Of a DNA stretch of 64,000 nt, positions 16,662 through 27,223 are shown piece by piece. Within the stretch, counting starts at the first letter, position 1; each line of letters starts with the position of its first letter. Below the pieces are notes generated by a model. That model searched no databases and had not been told where the DNA came from. It was given only the letters and a program-made list of their open reading frames with translations. The translations under genes and the position numbers were made by a program. Source of the stretch: Capilliphycus robustus (GTDB taxonomy: Bacteria; Cyanobacteriota; Cyanobacteriia; Cyanobacteriales; Microcoleaceae); assembly GCF_034932365.1 (NCBI RefSeq), contig NZ_JAYGHR010000003.1:62001-126000 (forward strand), read 5' to 3'.

Positions 16662-17300
16662 GTGAAAAGCCGCTTTTTTGTTTCCCTAAGCAGTTTGATT
16701 GCAGGTACAATAATGCTTGCAACTGCACCTGCCGAAGCAAATGTTTTCTATGATATGCAGTTCTTTAATGAGGCGGGAGAGTTAGTCGGTACGGGAGAAT
16801 TCAGCCATGATGATACTCCTTTTGAAGGAGATGCTCAACAATGTATAAGTGTGATTAGGCCTGCAAATACACCTCCATTTGGACCTGTATTAACACCGAT
16901 ATGCAGTGAATCTATAATATTTGAACGGAGCGAGAATGTTTTTAGATTGAATACTTTTTCAACAACAATAGGACTTGGTTTCAATCCTGAGTATCTCTTC
17001 TGGCGTCCCTTTGATGCTCAACGGGTTGCTGGTATTTTTGTCAGTGGCGCATCCTCCCCATTTAATCCTTTTCCATCATTGTCATATAGCGATTCTGTGT
17101 GGGGTGGTAGCGGTAGGTTCACTTCTGCTGCGATGACCGCAACAACATGGTCATTCAGGGTCGGTTCTCCATCTGATGGGTCTGGAACCTGGACTGCTAC
17201 TCGTCGTTCTACTGTTTCTATTCCAGAAACGACCCCTGTAGTCGGTTTGTTAGCCCTGGGAGGAGTTGGTTTGATGATGGTGTCTAAGCGTCAGTCCTAA
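16662..17300 (+). CDS. PEP-CTERM-type exported protein
   Basis: 212 residues starting at GTG 16662, with AGGAGA 7 bases upstream. An N-terminal signal peptide (SLIAGTIMLATAPAEA, cleaved near residue 26) and a C-terminal sorting signal (SIPETTPVVGLLALGGVGLM, then basic VSKRQS) are visible. PEP-CTERM proteins are sorted by exosortase and usually end at the cell surface. The body contains two Cys about 20 residues apart and a Gly/Ser-rich part with no recognisable fold. Function unknown; a surface or sheath component is a guess. Confidence 0.82.
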   Translation: MKSRFFVSLSSLIAGTIMLATAPAEANVFYDMQFFNEAGELVGTGEFSHDDTPFEGDAQQCISVIRPANTPPFGPVLTPICSESIIFERSENVFRLNTFSTTIGLGFNPEYLFWRPFDAQRVAGIFVSGASSPFNPFPSLSYSDSVWGGSGRFTSAAMTATTWSFRVGSPSDGSGTWTATRRSTVSIPETTPVVGLLALGGVGLMMVSKRQS

Positions 17301-17320
17301 TCAAAACTGATAAAGATAAA

Positions 17321-17351
17321 AGAGACGCAACCAACAAATGATCGCGTCTCT
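17321..17351 (-). terminator. Terminator downstream of chlH
   Basis: AGAGACGC and GCGTCTCT form an 8-bp stem with a 15-base loop. Read on the minus strand the stem is followed by TTTTATC, so it fits an intrinsic terminator for chlH, 39 bases beyond its stop. Confidence 0.6.
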
Positions 17352-17389
17352 ACAGGGTTAATTAGGGTTAATTAACGTTTTATGGGATT

Positions 17390-20300
17390 TTATTCGACGC
17401 CTTCGATGCGGTCTTCAATCTCCTGATACAACTCGCGGAGACGATCTAAATTGCTGTCATCTGTCTCCCAATATCCCCGTCCATTCGCTTCTAATAACGT
17501 TGTTACCATGCGACGGAACGAATGAGGATTGAGGTTCAACAAACGCTGTTGCATCGCCTCATCTTTGATGAAGGTTTCATTGGTTTCTTCATACACCCAA
17601 TTATCAACAGCACCCGCAGTTGCACTCCATCCCACCGTATTAACGAGGCGTTTTGATAACTCACGAACCCCCTCATAACCGTGAGATAACATCCCTTCAT
17701 ACCACTTGGGATTTAACATTTTTGTCCGCGCATCTAACCGCACGGTTTCTGATAGAGTACGAACCTGGGCATTTGCAGTCGTGGTATCGGCAATATACGC
17801 CGCAGGTTTCTTCCCATCTTTGCGTAAACTGCTGATCACTTTTGTCGGATCAGAGTCAAAATAATGGGAAACATCCGTTAAACTAATCTCGGAAGAATCC
17901 AAGTTTTGGAAAGTAACTTCTGCGGTTTTTAACGCCGACTCAAACACTTGGCGGTTATCATCCATCATCCCCGGATTATCCGAATTAAACGCGAAAGATT
18001 TGCGCTTCAGATACATTTCTTGCAGTTCTTCTTCCGATTCCCAAGTGCTATTTTCAACCGCTAAGTTGATGTTAGAAGAATAGGAACCCGACGCATTAGA
18101 AAACACCCGTGTTGCCGCCTGACGCAAATTAATTCCCAATTCTTCCGCTTGTACTAAAGCGTGTTTGCGAACAAAATTCATCTCTAACGGTTCATCAGCT
18201 TCTGCTGCCATTTTCACCGCTTTATCTAACAAATTCATCTGGTTGATGAACAAGTCGCGGAACACACCGGAACAATTAATCACCACATCAATACGCGGAC
18301 GCCCTAATTCTTCTAGGGGAATTAACTCCAATTTATTCACTCGTCCTAACGCATCGGGAACAGGTTTAACGCCTACCATCCACATCACTTGGGCGAGGGA
18401 TTCTCCGTAGGTTTTAATATTATCGGTTCCCCACAATACGACTGCAATAGTCTCTGGATAATTACCGCCATTTTCAATTTTTTGACGGGCAATTAATCGT
18501 TCCACAACAATCGCCGCAGACTTCACCGCAGCAGCAGTTGGAATGGACTGGGGATCGAGGGCGTGCATATTTTTACCCGTCGGTAAAACGTTAGGATTCC
18601 GAATCGGATCGCCTCCTGGCCCAGGGAGAATATATTCCCCTTCTAATGCCCGTAATAATGCCCCTAATTCGTTATCTGCACAAACTTGTTGTAAGCAGAA
18701 TTCCAAATATTCAAACAGGGGTTTGAGGGCTTCGGTGTCTACTTTTGTATAGCCAAATTGATGCAAGGCTTCGATCCAGGGTTCCTTTTTACCCATGTTG
18801 AAGAAGTTGAGTTTAGAAACTTTAGAAACTCGTCCTTCTGCATCGGTTTTTTCTTGAACTAACGCGGCAATTGCTGCCCTTGAAGCTTCAGTAATATGCT
18901 GCAATAATTCCACATCAGCTAAGATGCCATTGTCATTATTGCGGTAAATTTCTTCGAGATTGCGGTTAATACTATCGGCGATAATATGAGGCAAACTCAA
19001 CAGCCCCTCTTCTTCGCGATCTAAACTGGCAATATTAACTAAAGTGGCGATCGCTTCTTCTGCGGTGGGCGGCTTACCAATAACGTGTAAACCACAAGGC
19101 AATAAACGCGACTCAATTTCCATCAAGCGGCGATACACTTGCCCGACTACATTATCCCGTTCTTCTGCCGAAAGTTCAGCCGCATCACATTCGGGCAAAT
19201 TCACATCTTGATCGAGGTTAACTGTCCGAGATTTTTCGATAATGGTGTTGACAATTTGCACTCCTCGCCCACTATCTTTTAACGTTTGATAGGAACCAAT
19301 TAACTCGTTTAATTCCTGCAAACCTTTGTACAAACCCGCATTTTCCGCAGCAGGCGTTAAATAAGAAATCGTAGCAGCATAACTGCGGCGTTTAGCAATG
19401 GTTGCTTCACTGGGATTATTGGCAGCATAATAATAGATATTGGGGATGGTGCCAATTAAATTATCGGGGTAACATTCGCCCGACATTCCCATCTGTTTTC
19501 CGGGCATAAATTCTAACGATCCGTGTGTTCCGAAATGCAGCACGGCATCGGCTTGCCAAACCTGTTCTAAATAGGTGTAATAAGCAGCAAAACCATGATG
19601 AGGACTCGCGGAACGAGAGAACAACAACCGCATCGGATCGCCTTCATATCCAAAGGTGGGTTGTACACCAATAAACAGATTACCAAACTGTTTTCCGTAG
19701 ATGAGTAAATTCTCGCCATCGGTGTTTAAATGCCCTGGAGGTGGTCCCCAATTTTCGTTCAACCGTTCATAATAAGGGGTTAAACGTTCGTATTGTTCCA
19801 CCGACATTCGATAGGCAACATTCAATTCCGGGCTTTGATATTGGGCGGTGGCGTCGTGGATGACTTCTTGCATTAATTGTTCGGCAGACTCCGGTAATTC
19901 CGGGAGATCATAACCGTTATTTTTTAACGCTTGCATCACTTCATAAATGGAACCAAATACATCTAAATAAGCTGCGGTTCCAACGTTTCCTTTATCGGGC
20001 GGGAAACTAAAAATGGTGATGGCAATTTTCTTCTCAAGTTTGGGTTTTTTCCGCAGGTTTGCCCATTTCATTGCCCGTTGGGCGATCGCTTCGATCCGAT
20101 CTTGCAGGGCGATCGCTTTTCCTGTTGCCCCATCTCGCCCTGAGACGATAATGGGTTCAATGGCGCCATCCAACTCAGGAATGGCAATTTGTAACGCCAC
20201 CTGGATCGGGTGTAAGCCTAAGTCGCTGCCTTCCCATTCTTCGGTGGTTTGGAAGACAAGCGGTAACGCCACCATGTAGGGACAGTTGAGGCGTTTTAAC

Positions 20301-21370
20301 GAGTCTATCGCTTTTGGATGATCTTGACGAGCCGGGCCGCCAACCAGGGCAAACCCGGTTAGGGAAACAACGGTATCGACTAAGGGCTGGGGTTGAATGC
20401 CTTTCGGGGGGGTATCCCAGAAATATTCATCGACGGGTTTGGAGAAGTCTAAACCGCCTGCAAACACGGGAATAACGCGGGCGCCCATCGCTTCGAGTTC
20501 CTGTACCATTGCCACATAATGGGCGTCATCTCCTGTGACTAAATGGGTGCGTTGTAAGACTAAACCAACGCAAGGGGCGAGGGGATCTTTTTGATCTTCG
20601 CTAATATCATCTCGGCTGTTATACCACTGCAAATATTCGGTGGCATTTTCATACATTTTCGGGGCTAAAGGATGCCAAATTCCCATGTCGGGATAAACGA
20701 CGGGATCGGCATATTTAAACTCACTATCTTTTAAGACGTATTTATCGGCTAACATTAACAGGAAGTTCTCCAAGTTTTCGGAAGAACCGCCTAGCCAATA
20801 TTGGAAAGACAGCATAAAATTACGAGCATCCTGCGCCTTCTCAATGGGCATATATTTGAGAACTTTCGGCAGGGTTCGCAATAGTTTTAACATCCCGTCT
20901 TGGAAGGAAGAACCGGATTTTTCCTTCCGTTTTTTCATAAATTGAGCGATCGCACTTTTGCTTTGTCCCAGTTGCGCCATTGAAAAGCTACCCATTTTAT
21001 TCAGGCGCATCACTTGGGGCATAGACGGGAAAACCACCGCCACATCTAGGTTATCGCGATGGGGAGTAACGGCTTCTACGACTTTTTCAGCTAAATCTTC
21101 AATGAAAATCAGGGAAGCAATAAAGATATTGGCTTCGGCGATGTCTTTTTTTAAGTCTTCATAGTTTTTGGGGTTTCTCAATTCTTCAATCAAATAACCA
21201 CTGATTTCTATAGCGACATGGGGGTTATTTTTATTGATAGAATGCACCGCCGCAGATAATGCGCTTTGATATTGTGCTTCTAACACAACATAGACGACTT
21301 TGAGGAGTGATCGTCCATTCAAATTATCGGGTTTGATGTGTCTAACAGTGGGATTAACGTATGTAAACAT
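17390..21370 (-). CDS. chlH: Magnesium chelatase subunit H
   Basis: The large porphyrin-binding subunit of Mg-chelatase, which with ChlI and ChlD inserts magnesium into protoporphyrin IX at the branch to chlorophyll. The 1326 residues match the cyanobacterial ChlH length (about 1330). The N-terminus MFTYVNPTVRHIKPDNLNGR is characteristic. Conserved blocks include PVFAGGLDFSKPVDEYFWD, HFGTHGSLEFMPGKQMGMSG and YGESLAQVMWMVGVKPVPDA, the cobaltochelatase/CobN-type core. It is soluble or loosely membrane associated. The gene stands alone, with a terminator at 17321-17351 and 581 bases upstream for its promoter. Very secure. Confidence 0.98.
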   Translation of the reverse strand: MFTYVNPTVRHIKPDNLNGRSLLKVVYVVLEAQYQSALSAAVHSINKNNPHVAIEISGYLIEELRNPKNYEDLKKDIAEANIFIASLIFIEDLAEKVVEAVTPHRDNLDVAVVFPSMPQVMRLNKMGSFSMAQLGQSKSAIAQFMKKRKEKSGSSFQDGMLKLLRTLPKVLKYMPIEKAQDARNFMLSFQYWLGGSSENLENFLLMLADKYVLKDSEFKYADPVVYPDMGIWHPLAPKMYENATEYLQWYNSRDDISEDQKDPLAPCVGLVLQRTHLVTGDDAHYVAMVQELEAMGARVIPVFAGGLDFSKPVDEYFWDTPPKGIQPQPLVDTVVSLTGFALVGGPARQDHPKAIDSLKRLNCPYMVALPLVFQTTEEWEGSDLGLHPIQVALQIAIPELDGAIEPIIVSGRDGATGKAIALQDRIEAIAQRAMKWANLRKKPKLEKKIAITIFSFPPDKGNVGTAAYLDVFGSIYEVMQALKNNGYDLPELPESAEQLMQEVIHDATAQYQSPELNVAYRMSVEQYERLTPYYERLNENWGPPPGHLNTDGENLLIYGKQFGNLFIGVQPTFGYEGDPMRLLFSRSASPHHGFAAYYTYLEQVWQADAVLHFGTHGSLEFMPGKQMGMSGECYPDNLIGTIPNIYYYAANNPSEATIAKRRSYAATISYLTPAAENAGLYKGLQELNELIGSYQTLKDSGRGVQIVNTIIEKSRTVNLDQDVNLPECDAAELSAEERDNVVGQVYRRLMEIESRLLPCGLHVIGKPPTAEEAIATLVNIASLDREEEGLLSLPHIIADSINRNLEEIYRNNDNGILADVELLQHITEASRAAIAALVQEKTDAEGRVSKVSKLNFFNMGKKEPWIEALHQFGYTKVDTEALKPLFEYLEFCLQQVCADNELGALLRALEGEYILPGPGGDPIRNPNVLPTGKNMHALDPQSIPTAAAVKSAAIVVERLIARQKIENGGNYPETIAVVLWGTDNIKTYGESLAQVMWMVGVKPVPDALGRVNKLELIPLEELGRPRIDVVINCSGVFRDLFINQMNLLDKAVKMAAEADEPLEMNFVRKHALVQAEELGINLRQAATRVFSNASGSYSSNINLAVENSTWESEEELQEMYLKRKSFAFNSDNPGMMDDNRQVFESALKTAEVTFQNLDSSEISLTDVSHYFDSDPTKVISSLRKDGKKPAAYIADTTTANAQVRTLSETVRLDARTKMLNPKWYEGMLSHGYEGVRELSKRLVNTVGWSATAGAVDNWVYEETNETFIKDEAMQQRLLNLNPHSFRRMVTTLLEANGRGYWETDDSNLDRLRELYQEIEDRIEGVE

Positions 21371-21951
21371 ATAAATCTTGCAGTCCCTTTGAGTCGGCTT
21401 TCTTTAAATTGAAAAGGTCAGGCTTGGCTGAAAATTGAAACAGATCTTGCGGAAGAAATGTAAGCATAAATAGAGTCAATAGTCAACCCCTTTCGCTTAC
21501 ATTGGGATGTGCCGATTGCTGTTTCTGGGTTCGGGTGCTTGGGATTAGAAACCTTCAGTGTTGGATTTCTCCTCAACTTTTGCAGTTTCTTAATGGCCAC
21601 TTTTGCAGATGGAATAAAAGATTAGGGGCATCCCAAAGCGCAGTATTGCCTATTTTTATCCGATTGCATCCAATGGCACTATGAGTATTGTTAGCAGAAA
21701 ACGTTAACTTGAAACCCTTTTTCGCCGGAACTGACATAATTCGACAAGAAAATCTAAATTTTTCTTAACAAAACTTGACATTTTGTGAGTGATTACTCTA
21801 AGGATTAGATAACAAAAATTAACTTGACAAAAAATTAAAAATATGTATTAAACTCAAAAGAGATGTAAGATCGCCCCGAAAACCACTTTCAAATTGCAAC
21901 TTATTTGCAATAAAATCTCAAGGGGGAATTTTGAACAGTGATTGGTCATAG
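21371..21951. other. Divergent intergenic region between chlH and the CHAT gene
   Basis: 581 bases, becoming very AT-rich toward the right (21730-21900). It must hold both promoters. No repeat, RNA or convincing small gene seen; the short frames here lack ribosome sites or coding character. Confidence 0.5.
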
Positions 21952-24900
21952 ATGATCGCAAAAGTAAGATGTGGTAAAATCCGATTGGCGATGTCAACTC
22001 CTAGACCGTTAGGATTACTGCTGAGTTTATGTTTGTTGTTGACTGCTCATTTTTCAGTCAGAGAAACCTTCGCCCAAACTCCGACAAACAACTCATACAC
22101 CCAGGCGGAAAGTCTCTACAAAGAAGCTTTACAGCTTTTTCGACAGGGAAGCGCTTCCGACTTTCAACAAGCGCTAGAAAAGTTAGAAGCGGCATTGATT
22201 TTATGGCAAAATCTTAATGAACCGCTATGGGAAGCTAACACCTTATTAGCGATCGGGCGCATTGACTTTGCATTAGGAAATCAATCAAAAGCGCTAGACT
22301 ATTACCATCAAGCGTTAACTGTACTTGAACCTCTGAGTTTAACGTCTCCTAGCGATGATGTTCTTTATATTAAAGCAACCACGCTGAATAATATTGGTTC
22401 GGTTTATGATGTTTTGGGAGAACAACAAAAGGCTTTAGAGTATTATACTCAAGCTTTAACACTTAGACAGCAACTTCAAGATACAGTCGGAGTTGCGACA
22501 ACCCTCAACAATCTGGGTTTAGTTTACAATAATTTGGGAGAATTTGAACAAGCCTTAACTTCTCTTAATCAAGCTTTATCTATCTTAAAAACTTCAGAAA
22601 ATCAAGTCGCCCTCGCCACCACACTTAATAATATTGGCAGCGTTTATGATAATTTGGGCGACAGACAAAAAGCGATAGATTATTATAATCAAGCCCTATC
22701 TTTAATTAAACCATTGGGCGATCGCAATGGGGAAGTGACTCTGATTAATAATATTGCAAAAATCTATGACGCTTGGGGAGAAAAACAAAAAGCCCTAGAT
22801 TATTTTAATCAAGCCCTAGAGATTTTAAAAACCACTGGAAACCGTCAGGGAGAAGCGATTATTTTCAGTAATCTCGGTTTTTTGTATGACTCTTTAGGCG
22901 ATCGCCAAACTGCGATAAACTATTACAATCAAGCCTTAGTAATTGCTAGAGAAGTCAGTCATCGGTTAACCGAAGCGACAGCGTTAAATAATCTGGGTTT
23001 AGCTTATGATGGGTTGGGAGAAACCGAAACCGCCCTCGACTATTATCATCAAGCGTTACCCCTGTTAGTTGAAATGGGAAACCGCAACGGAGAAGCGGGA
23101 ATTCTCAACAATATTGGCACCCTGTACGACAATCAAAACCAACACCAAAAAGCCTTAGAATATTATAACAAAGCCTTGCCGTTATTTCAAGCCACAGGCA
23201 ACCGTTCGGGAGAAGCAACCACACTGACAAATATCGGTGAAGTTTACGACGATCTCGGAGACAGCCCGAAAGCGATAAACTATTACAATCAAGCTTTATT
23301 ATTAAGGCGGGAAGTAGGGGATGTTAGCGGGGAAGCGGCGACACTTTATAACTTAGCAACCGCCCAACAAAAGCAGGGTAATTTGACAGAAGCTTTGGTG
23401 AATATTGAAGCCTCATTGAAAATTGTTGAAGAATTACGGGGAAAGATTGCCAGTTCAGACTTAAGAACCTCTTATTTTGCCTCAATACAAGATTTATACC
23501 AGTTTTATATTGATTTATTGATGCAATTCCATCAGCAAAACCCGACTCAAGGTTACGATGGTAAAGCGTTACACGCCAGCGAGCGCTCTCGGGCGAGAAC
23601 GTTATTAGAAATTTTGACAGAAGCGAATATCGATATTCGTCAGGGCGTAGAACCCCAACTGTTACAACAAGAAAGAACCCTACAAATACAGCTTAACCGT
23701 TTAGAAAAACAACGCCTACAACTCGCAAACAGTAACGCCAGTCAAGCCCAAAAATCAGCCGTACAAAAACAGATCGATCAATTATTACAAGATTATCGCC
23801 AACTGACTGAAAAAATTCGCAGCAGTAACCCCAACTATGCCGCCCTAACCCAACCTCAACCCCTCACCTTAGAACAAATTCAACAACAGATTCTCGACGA
23901 AGAAACAATTTTGTTACAATATGCTTTAGGAAAAGAACGCAGTTATGTTTGGGTGGTTAGCAAAAGTAAAATTAGCAGTTATCAACTCCCGGAACGCAGC
24001 AAAATAGAAACCGCAGTTCGTAATTTTATTCTAGCACTTCCCTACCAAGAAAGAGCCAACCGCATTGTCAACACCGCCAATGTTTTAAGTGAATTAATTC
24101 TGCAACCCGTAGCGACGGAGTTGGATAAAAAACGCCTCTTAATTGTGGCAGATGGGGCGTTACAATATGTTCCCTTTTCGGCGTTAACGTTAACCCCAGA
24201 AAATTATCAACCGTTAATTTTGCAACATGAAATTATCAATCTCCCCTCGGCTTCAACGCTGGCTATTATTCGCCAACAAACCCAAAACCGCCAACCCGCT
24301 ACAAAAACAATTGCAATTTTAGCCGATCCTGTCTTTAGTTTAGACGATGAACGCCTCAAACAACAATCAACCTCTCAACCCGAAAATTTACCCGTAGAAA
24401 TTCAACAACTATCTCGGGCGGCGTCTGAAGTCGGAATAAACTGGCAACGACTACTGGGAACTCGCCGAGAAGCTGAGACTATTATATCATTAATTCCCGA
24501 AAAAGAACGGAGTCAAGTGTTTGATTTTCAAGCCAGTCGAGAAGCGGCTATTAACCCTCAATTAGCCAATTATCAAATTATTCATTTTGCAACTCATGGC
24601 TTTGCAAATACCGAAAATCCTGCGTTATCGGGGTTAGTCATGTCATTGGTTGATGAAGGGGGAAATTGGAAAAATGGCTATTTGCGACTCAATGATATTT
24701 TTAACCTCAATTTACCCGCAGAATTGGTGGTATTAAGCGCCTGTCAAACCGCTTTAGGTGCTAATATTCGGGGTGAAGGTTTAGTGAGTTTAACCCGAGG
24801 GTTTATGTATGCAGGTACACCGAGAGTCATGGCAAGTTTGTGGTATGTTGATGATGCGGCGACTGCTGATTTAATGTCAAAGTTTTATACAAAATTATTA

Positions 24901-25020
24901 CAAGAAAAGTTATCTCCCCTGGCAGCATTAAGATCCGCACAACTGGAAATGTGGCAAACTCAACAATGGAATTCTCCCTATTATTGGGCGGCGTTTACCC
25001 TTCAGGGCGACTGGAAATAA
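21952..25020 (+). CDS. Exported TPR-CHAT domain protein
   Basis: A 1022-residue protein with a signal peptide (PLGLLLSLCLLLTAHFSV, cleavage near FAQ/T) and about eleven consecutive 40-residue tetratricopeptide repeats from about residue 60 to 500 (pattern ATTLNNIG.VYD.LG...KA..YY.QAL). A linker/coiled-coil around 570-640 precedes a C-terminal CHAT domain, a caspase/separase-like peptidase fold. The catalytic pair is intact: His882 in HFATHGF and Cys931 in VLSACQTALGA. Large exported TPR-CHAT proteins are numerous in filamentous cyanobacteria but their substrates are unknown. An alternative start is the ATG at 21991 (MSTPRPLG). Confidence 0.94.
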   Translation: MIAKVRCGKIRLAMSTPRPLGLLLSLCLLLTAHFSVRETFAQTPTNNSYTQAESLYKEALQLFRQGSASDFQQALEKLEAALILWQNLNEPLWEANTLLAIGRIDFALGNQSKALDYYHQALTVLEPLSLTSPSDDVLYIKATTLNNIGSVYDVLGEQQKALEYYTQALTLRQQLQDTVGVATTLNNLGLVYNNLGEFEQALTSLNQALSILKTSENQVALATTLNNIGSVYDNLGDRQKAIDYYNQALSLIKPLGDRNGEVTLINNIAKIYDAWGEKQKALDYFNQALEILKTTGNRQGEAIIFSNLGFLYDSLGDRQTAINYYNQALVIAREVSHRLTEATALNNLGLAYDGLGETETALDYYHQALPLLVEMGNRNGEAGILNNIGTLYDNQNQHQKALEYYNKALPLFQATGNRSGEATTLTNIGEVYDDLGDSPKAINYYNQALLLRREVGDVSGEAATLYNLATAQQKQGNLTEALVNIEASLKIVEELRGKIASSDLRTSYFASIQDLYQFYIDLLMQFHQQNPTQGYDGKALHASERSRARTLLEILTEANIDIRQGVEPQLLQQERTLQIQLNRLEKQRLQLANSNASQAQKSAVQKQIDQLLQDYRQLTEKIRSSNPNYAALTQPQPLTLEQIQQQILDEETILLQYALGKERSYVWVVSKSKISSYQLPERSKIETAVRNFILALPYQERANRIVNTANVLSELILQPVATELDKKRLLIVADGALQYVPFSALTLTPENYQPLILQHEIINLPSASTLAIIRQQTQNRQPATKTIAILADPVFSLDDERLKQQSTSQPENLPVEIQQLSRAASEVGINWQRLLGTRREAETIISLIPEKERSQVFDFQASREAAINPQLANYQIIHFATHGFANTENPALSGLVMSLVDEGGNWKNGYLRLNDIFNLNLPAELVVLSACQTALGANIRGEGLVSLTRGFMYAGTPRVMASLWYVDDAATADLMSKFYTKLLQEKLSPLAALRSAQLEMWQTQQWNSPYYWAAFTLQGDWK

Positions 25021-25055
25021 TATTATGTCCAGTTGATTAATTCTGTTATGGGGCG

Positions 25056-25113
25056 GGGCGGGTTTATCTCAATCTTTGAGTAGTAGTAAAGATTTTGTCG
25101 AACCCGCCCCTAC
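25056..25113. repeat. GGGCGGGTT / AACCCGCCC palindromic repeat
   Basis: GGGCGGGTTTA at the left and GAACCCGCCCCTAC at the right, between convergent genes. Same family as 5259-5400 and 42373-42431. Confidence 0.65.
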
Positions 25114-25127
25114 TTTATTTAATTCGA

Positions 25128-26213
25128 TTAAAATTTGGGCTGAATAACAGTATTTAAACTCGCTTCCATTAAGCCTTTTGTTTGACCCGAAATACTATAA
25201 ACCAACGCTTCTCGATAAACCCGTTGGGCGTGATGTTGGCTTAAATTTGCCGCCCCACTGGATGCAATAACCGCCCCATGACTGCAACGAACCGCTAAAT
25301 TAATCGCCCAAGCCCTGAGTTGATATTTTTCCGCCAAACTCAGAGAAGGATTTTCTTGTGCTTGCTGAATTTTTGTCCGACATTGATTGAGTTCTTCCAT
25401 TAATATATTAACAGTTTCCTGAATAAAAGTAAACCCTTTTTTATCAAAAGCTGTTTCTAAAATATCCAGCCCCGCCCTCGCACATCCGAGCGCAAAAAAA
25501 CTCGCTTTCAAAGCATTTTTATCATCATTTTCTGTTATCCAACCCGCAGGTTTAATAGAAACAACTTTTTCAGACGGTAAAAACCATTGCGTTAAACTCG
25601 CACTAACAGTATTTGTAGACGTCATCGCACAGAGAGACATCGGGGAACTGAGTTTAATTTCACCCGGCGAAGTGTTTAGATTTTCTAACGGAACTAAACC
25701 AAAAACCGCCCGTCCATCGGGTAAAGTTGCGGCGATAATAAACTCTTGAAAAATAGTCCATCCCGTTACCCAAGGAACATTTCCATTTAGTTCATATCCG
25801 CCCGAAACTTCTTTAGCAATAATTGTCGGTTTCCCACTCCGTCTAAGCTGAGAAAAACCTACCCCAACTGTTATTTTTCCATAACTCATGTCAGGAAGAT
25901 AAGCATCTTGAAGTGCAGAATTTGAACTCTGCATTAACATTCCGGCTGCACTTTGATGTTGAGTTTGTAGAAACGCTAACGCCCCCGAATATCGGGCAAT
26001 AAGTTCTTGAAATTGAGCAAAATCTTCCGCACTCACTTGTTTTCCGCCCCACTGTTGGGGAACTCGTAAACCCAACACACCCAAATTTCCTAACCCTTGA
26101 AAAGCTTGTTGAAGTAAGTCAGGAGAAGTATCGATTTCATTGGCAATAGAAGCAACGGAAGTTTGTAAGTAGGCTTCGGTTTGTTGGAGAAAATCAGACA
26201 CGTTGAACACCAA
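25128..26213 (-). CDS. Acyl-CoA dehydrogenase-like flavoprotein
   Basis: 361 residues with the acyl-CoA dehydrogenase layout: an N-terminal helical domain (LRVPQQWGGKQVSAEDFAQF), a middle beta domain (YELNGNVPWVTGWTIFQEFI) and a C-terminal helical bundle (QLRAWAINLAVRCSHGAVIA). It resembles cyanobacterial family members of unclear substrate; the classical C-terminal catalytic Glu context was not recognised, so activity is uncertain. First possible start is TTG at 26213, followed by GTG codons (MVFNVSDFLQQ); the true start could be any of these. It is convergent with the CHAT gene. Confidence 0.85.
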   Translation of the reverse strand: MVFNVSDFLQQTEAYLQTSVASIANEIDTSPDLLQQAFQGLGNLGVLGLRVPQQWGGKQVSAEDFAQFQELIARYSGALAFLQTQHQSAAGMLMQSSNSALQDAYLPDMSYGKITVGVGFSQLRRSGKPTIIAKEVSGGYELNGNVPWVTGWTIFQEFIIAATLPDGRAVFGLVPLENLNTSPGEIKLSSPMSLCAMTSTNTVSASLTQWFLPSEKVVSIKPAGWITENDDKNALKASFFALGCARAGLDILETAFDKKGFTFIQETVNILMEELNQCRTKIQQAQENPSLSLAEKYQLRAWAINLAVRCSHGAVIASSGAANLSQHHAQRVYREALVYSISGQTKGLMEASLNTVIQPKF

Positions 26214-26326
26214 GATAGTCAGCTATTCTTTATGTTGTGACGCAAAACGCCCGAAATTGCAAGCCCAGACAACACGATCTCAATTTATTATTGATTCGAT
26301 CTAACGTCCTCAGACTTTGCTATAAA

Positions 26327-26848
26327 GTAGGTTGGGTTAAACGAAGTGCAACCCAACACATCCATAGAAAAAGGGAAACAATAATGTTGGGTTTCGTTGC
26401 CTCAACCAAACCTATAAAATTGGCGCTACGATTAACACAAATCTCTTTAAGAATAAAAAGTAGGTTGGGTTAAACGAAGTGCAACCCAACAAATCCATAG
26501 AAAAAGGGAAACAATAATCTTGGGTTTCTTTGCCTCAACCCAACCTATAAAATTGGCTACAAAATTGGCGATCGCGATTGGTAGAGGGAATAAAAAGTAG
26601 GTTGGGTTAAACGAAGTGCAACCCAACAAATCCATAGAAAAAGGGAGAAGATAATGTTGGGTTTCGTTGCCTCAACCCAACCTACAAAATTGGCGATCGC
26701 GATTGGTAGAGGCAATAAAAAGTAGGTTGGGTTAAACGAAGTGCAACCCAACACATCCATATAAACAAAGAAAAGATAATGTTGGGTTTCGTTGCCTCAA
26801 CCCAGTTGACAAAATTAGTGCTACGATTAACACAAATCTCTTTAAGTG
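26327..26848. repeat. Array of four GTAGGTTGGGTTAAACG palindromic repeats
   Basis: Four units begin at 26327, 26460, 26597 and 26722 (spacing 125-137 bases). Each has GTAGGTTGGGTTAAACGAAG, then TGCAACCCAACA, a linker ATCCAT..AAA, and the mirrored half TGTTGGGTTTCGTTGCC.CAACC. The tail 'GCTACGATTAACACAAATC' follows units 1 and 4 only, while units 2 and 3 share GGCGATCGCGATTGGTAGAGG. A fifth unit lies at 27660-27748 and a degenerate one at 60226-60262. This is a well-known type of cyanobacterial interspersed repeat, here locally amplified. Confidence 0.85.
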
Positions 26849-26863
26849 TTGCAAAGCTCGATC

Positions 26864-27223
26864 ATGCAGATTAAAGTCGAAATTCCCGACGAATTGGCGA
26901 TGCGGTTAAGTTCATTGCAAGAGCAGTTACCACAAATTTTAGAACTGGGTTTGCGGGAATGGAGTGCGGATGCTCAATCTGGATTTTCTGGATTAGCAGA
27001 TGTGTTAGAATTCTTGGCAAATCTTCCCACCCCAGAGGAAATTTTGGCGTTGAAGCCGTCGGAAGCATTACAACAACATATCAACAATTTGCTGGAAAAA
27101 AATAGAACAGTTGGGTTGACGCCTGAAGAGGAACGTTCATGGCAACAATATGAATATATTGAACATTTGGTGCGGGTGGCTAAGGCAAAAGCATTGCTGA
27201 AACTTAAGGAAGCTAAAGAATGA
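26864..27223 (+). CDS. CopG-like small protein, possible antitoxin partner of the HNH protein
   Basis: The ATG at 26864 gives 119 residues. It begins MQIKVEIPDELAMRLSS, the pattern of a ribbon-type DNA-binding strand plus helix seen in small antitoxins and CopG-like proteins, followed by acidic helices (SGLADVLEFLANLPTPEEIL) and a Lys/Ala-rich tail. It overlaps the next gene as ATGA, so both are translated from one mRNA. Similar two-gene units with HNH proteins are frequent in cyanobacteria; whether they are toxin-antitoxin modules is inference. It lies immediately after the repeat array. Confidence 0.72.
   Translation: MQIKVEIPDELAMRLSSLQEQLPQILELGLREWSADAQSGFSGLADVLEFLANLPTPEEILALKPSEALQQHINNLLEKNRTVGLTPEEERSWQQYEYIEHLVRVAKAKALLKLKEAKE

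Noticed and set aside
21502..21684. 60-codon frames upstream of the CHAT gene
   Set aside because: No ribosome site, odd composition, lies in the divergent promoter region.
26447..26760. Two minus-strand frames of 62 and 67 codons in the repeat array
   Set aside because: They read through GTAGGTTGGGTT repeats and give nearly the same peptide twice; a product of repetition, with no ribosome site.
26327..26848. CRISPR-like periodic array
   Set aside because: Units are long palindromes of about 130 bases with near-identical, not unique, intervening sequence, and no cas genes are present.
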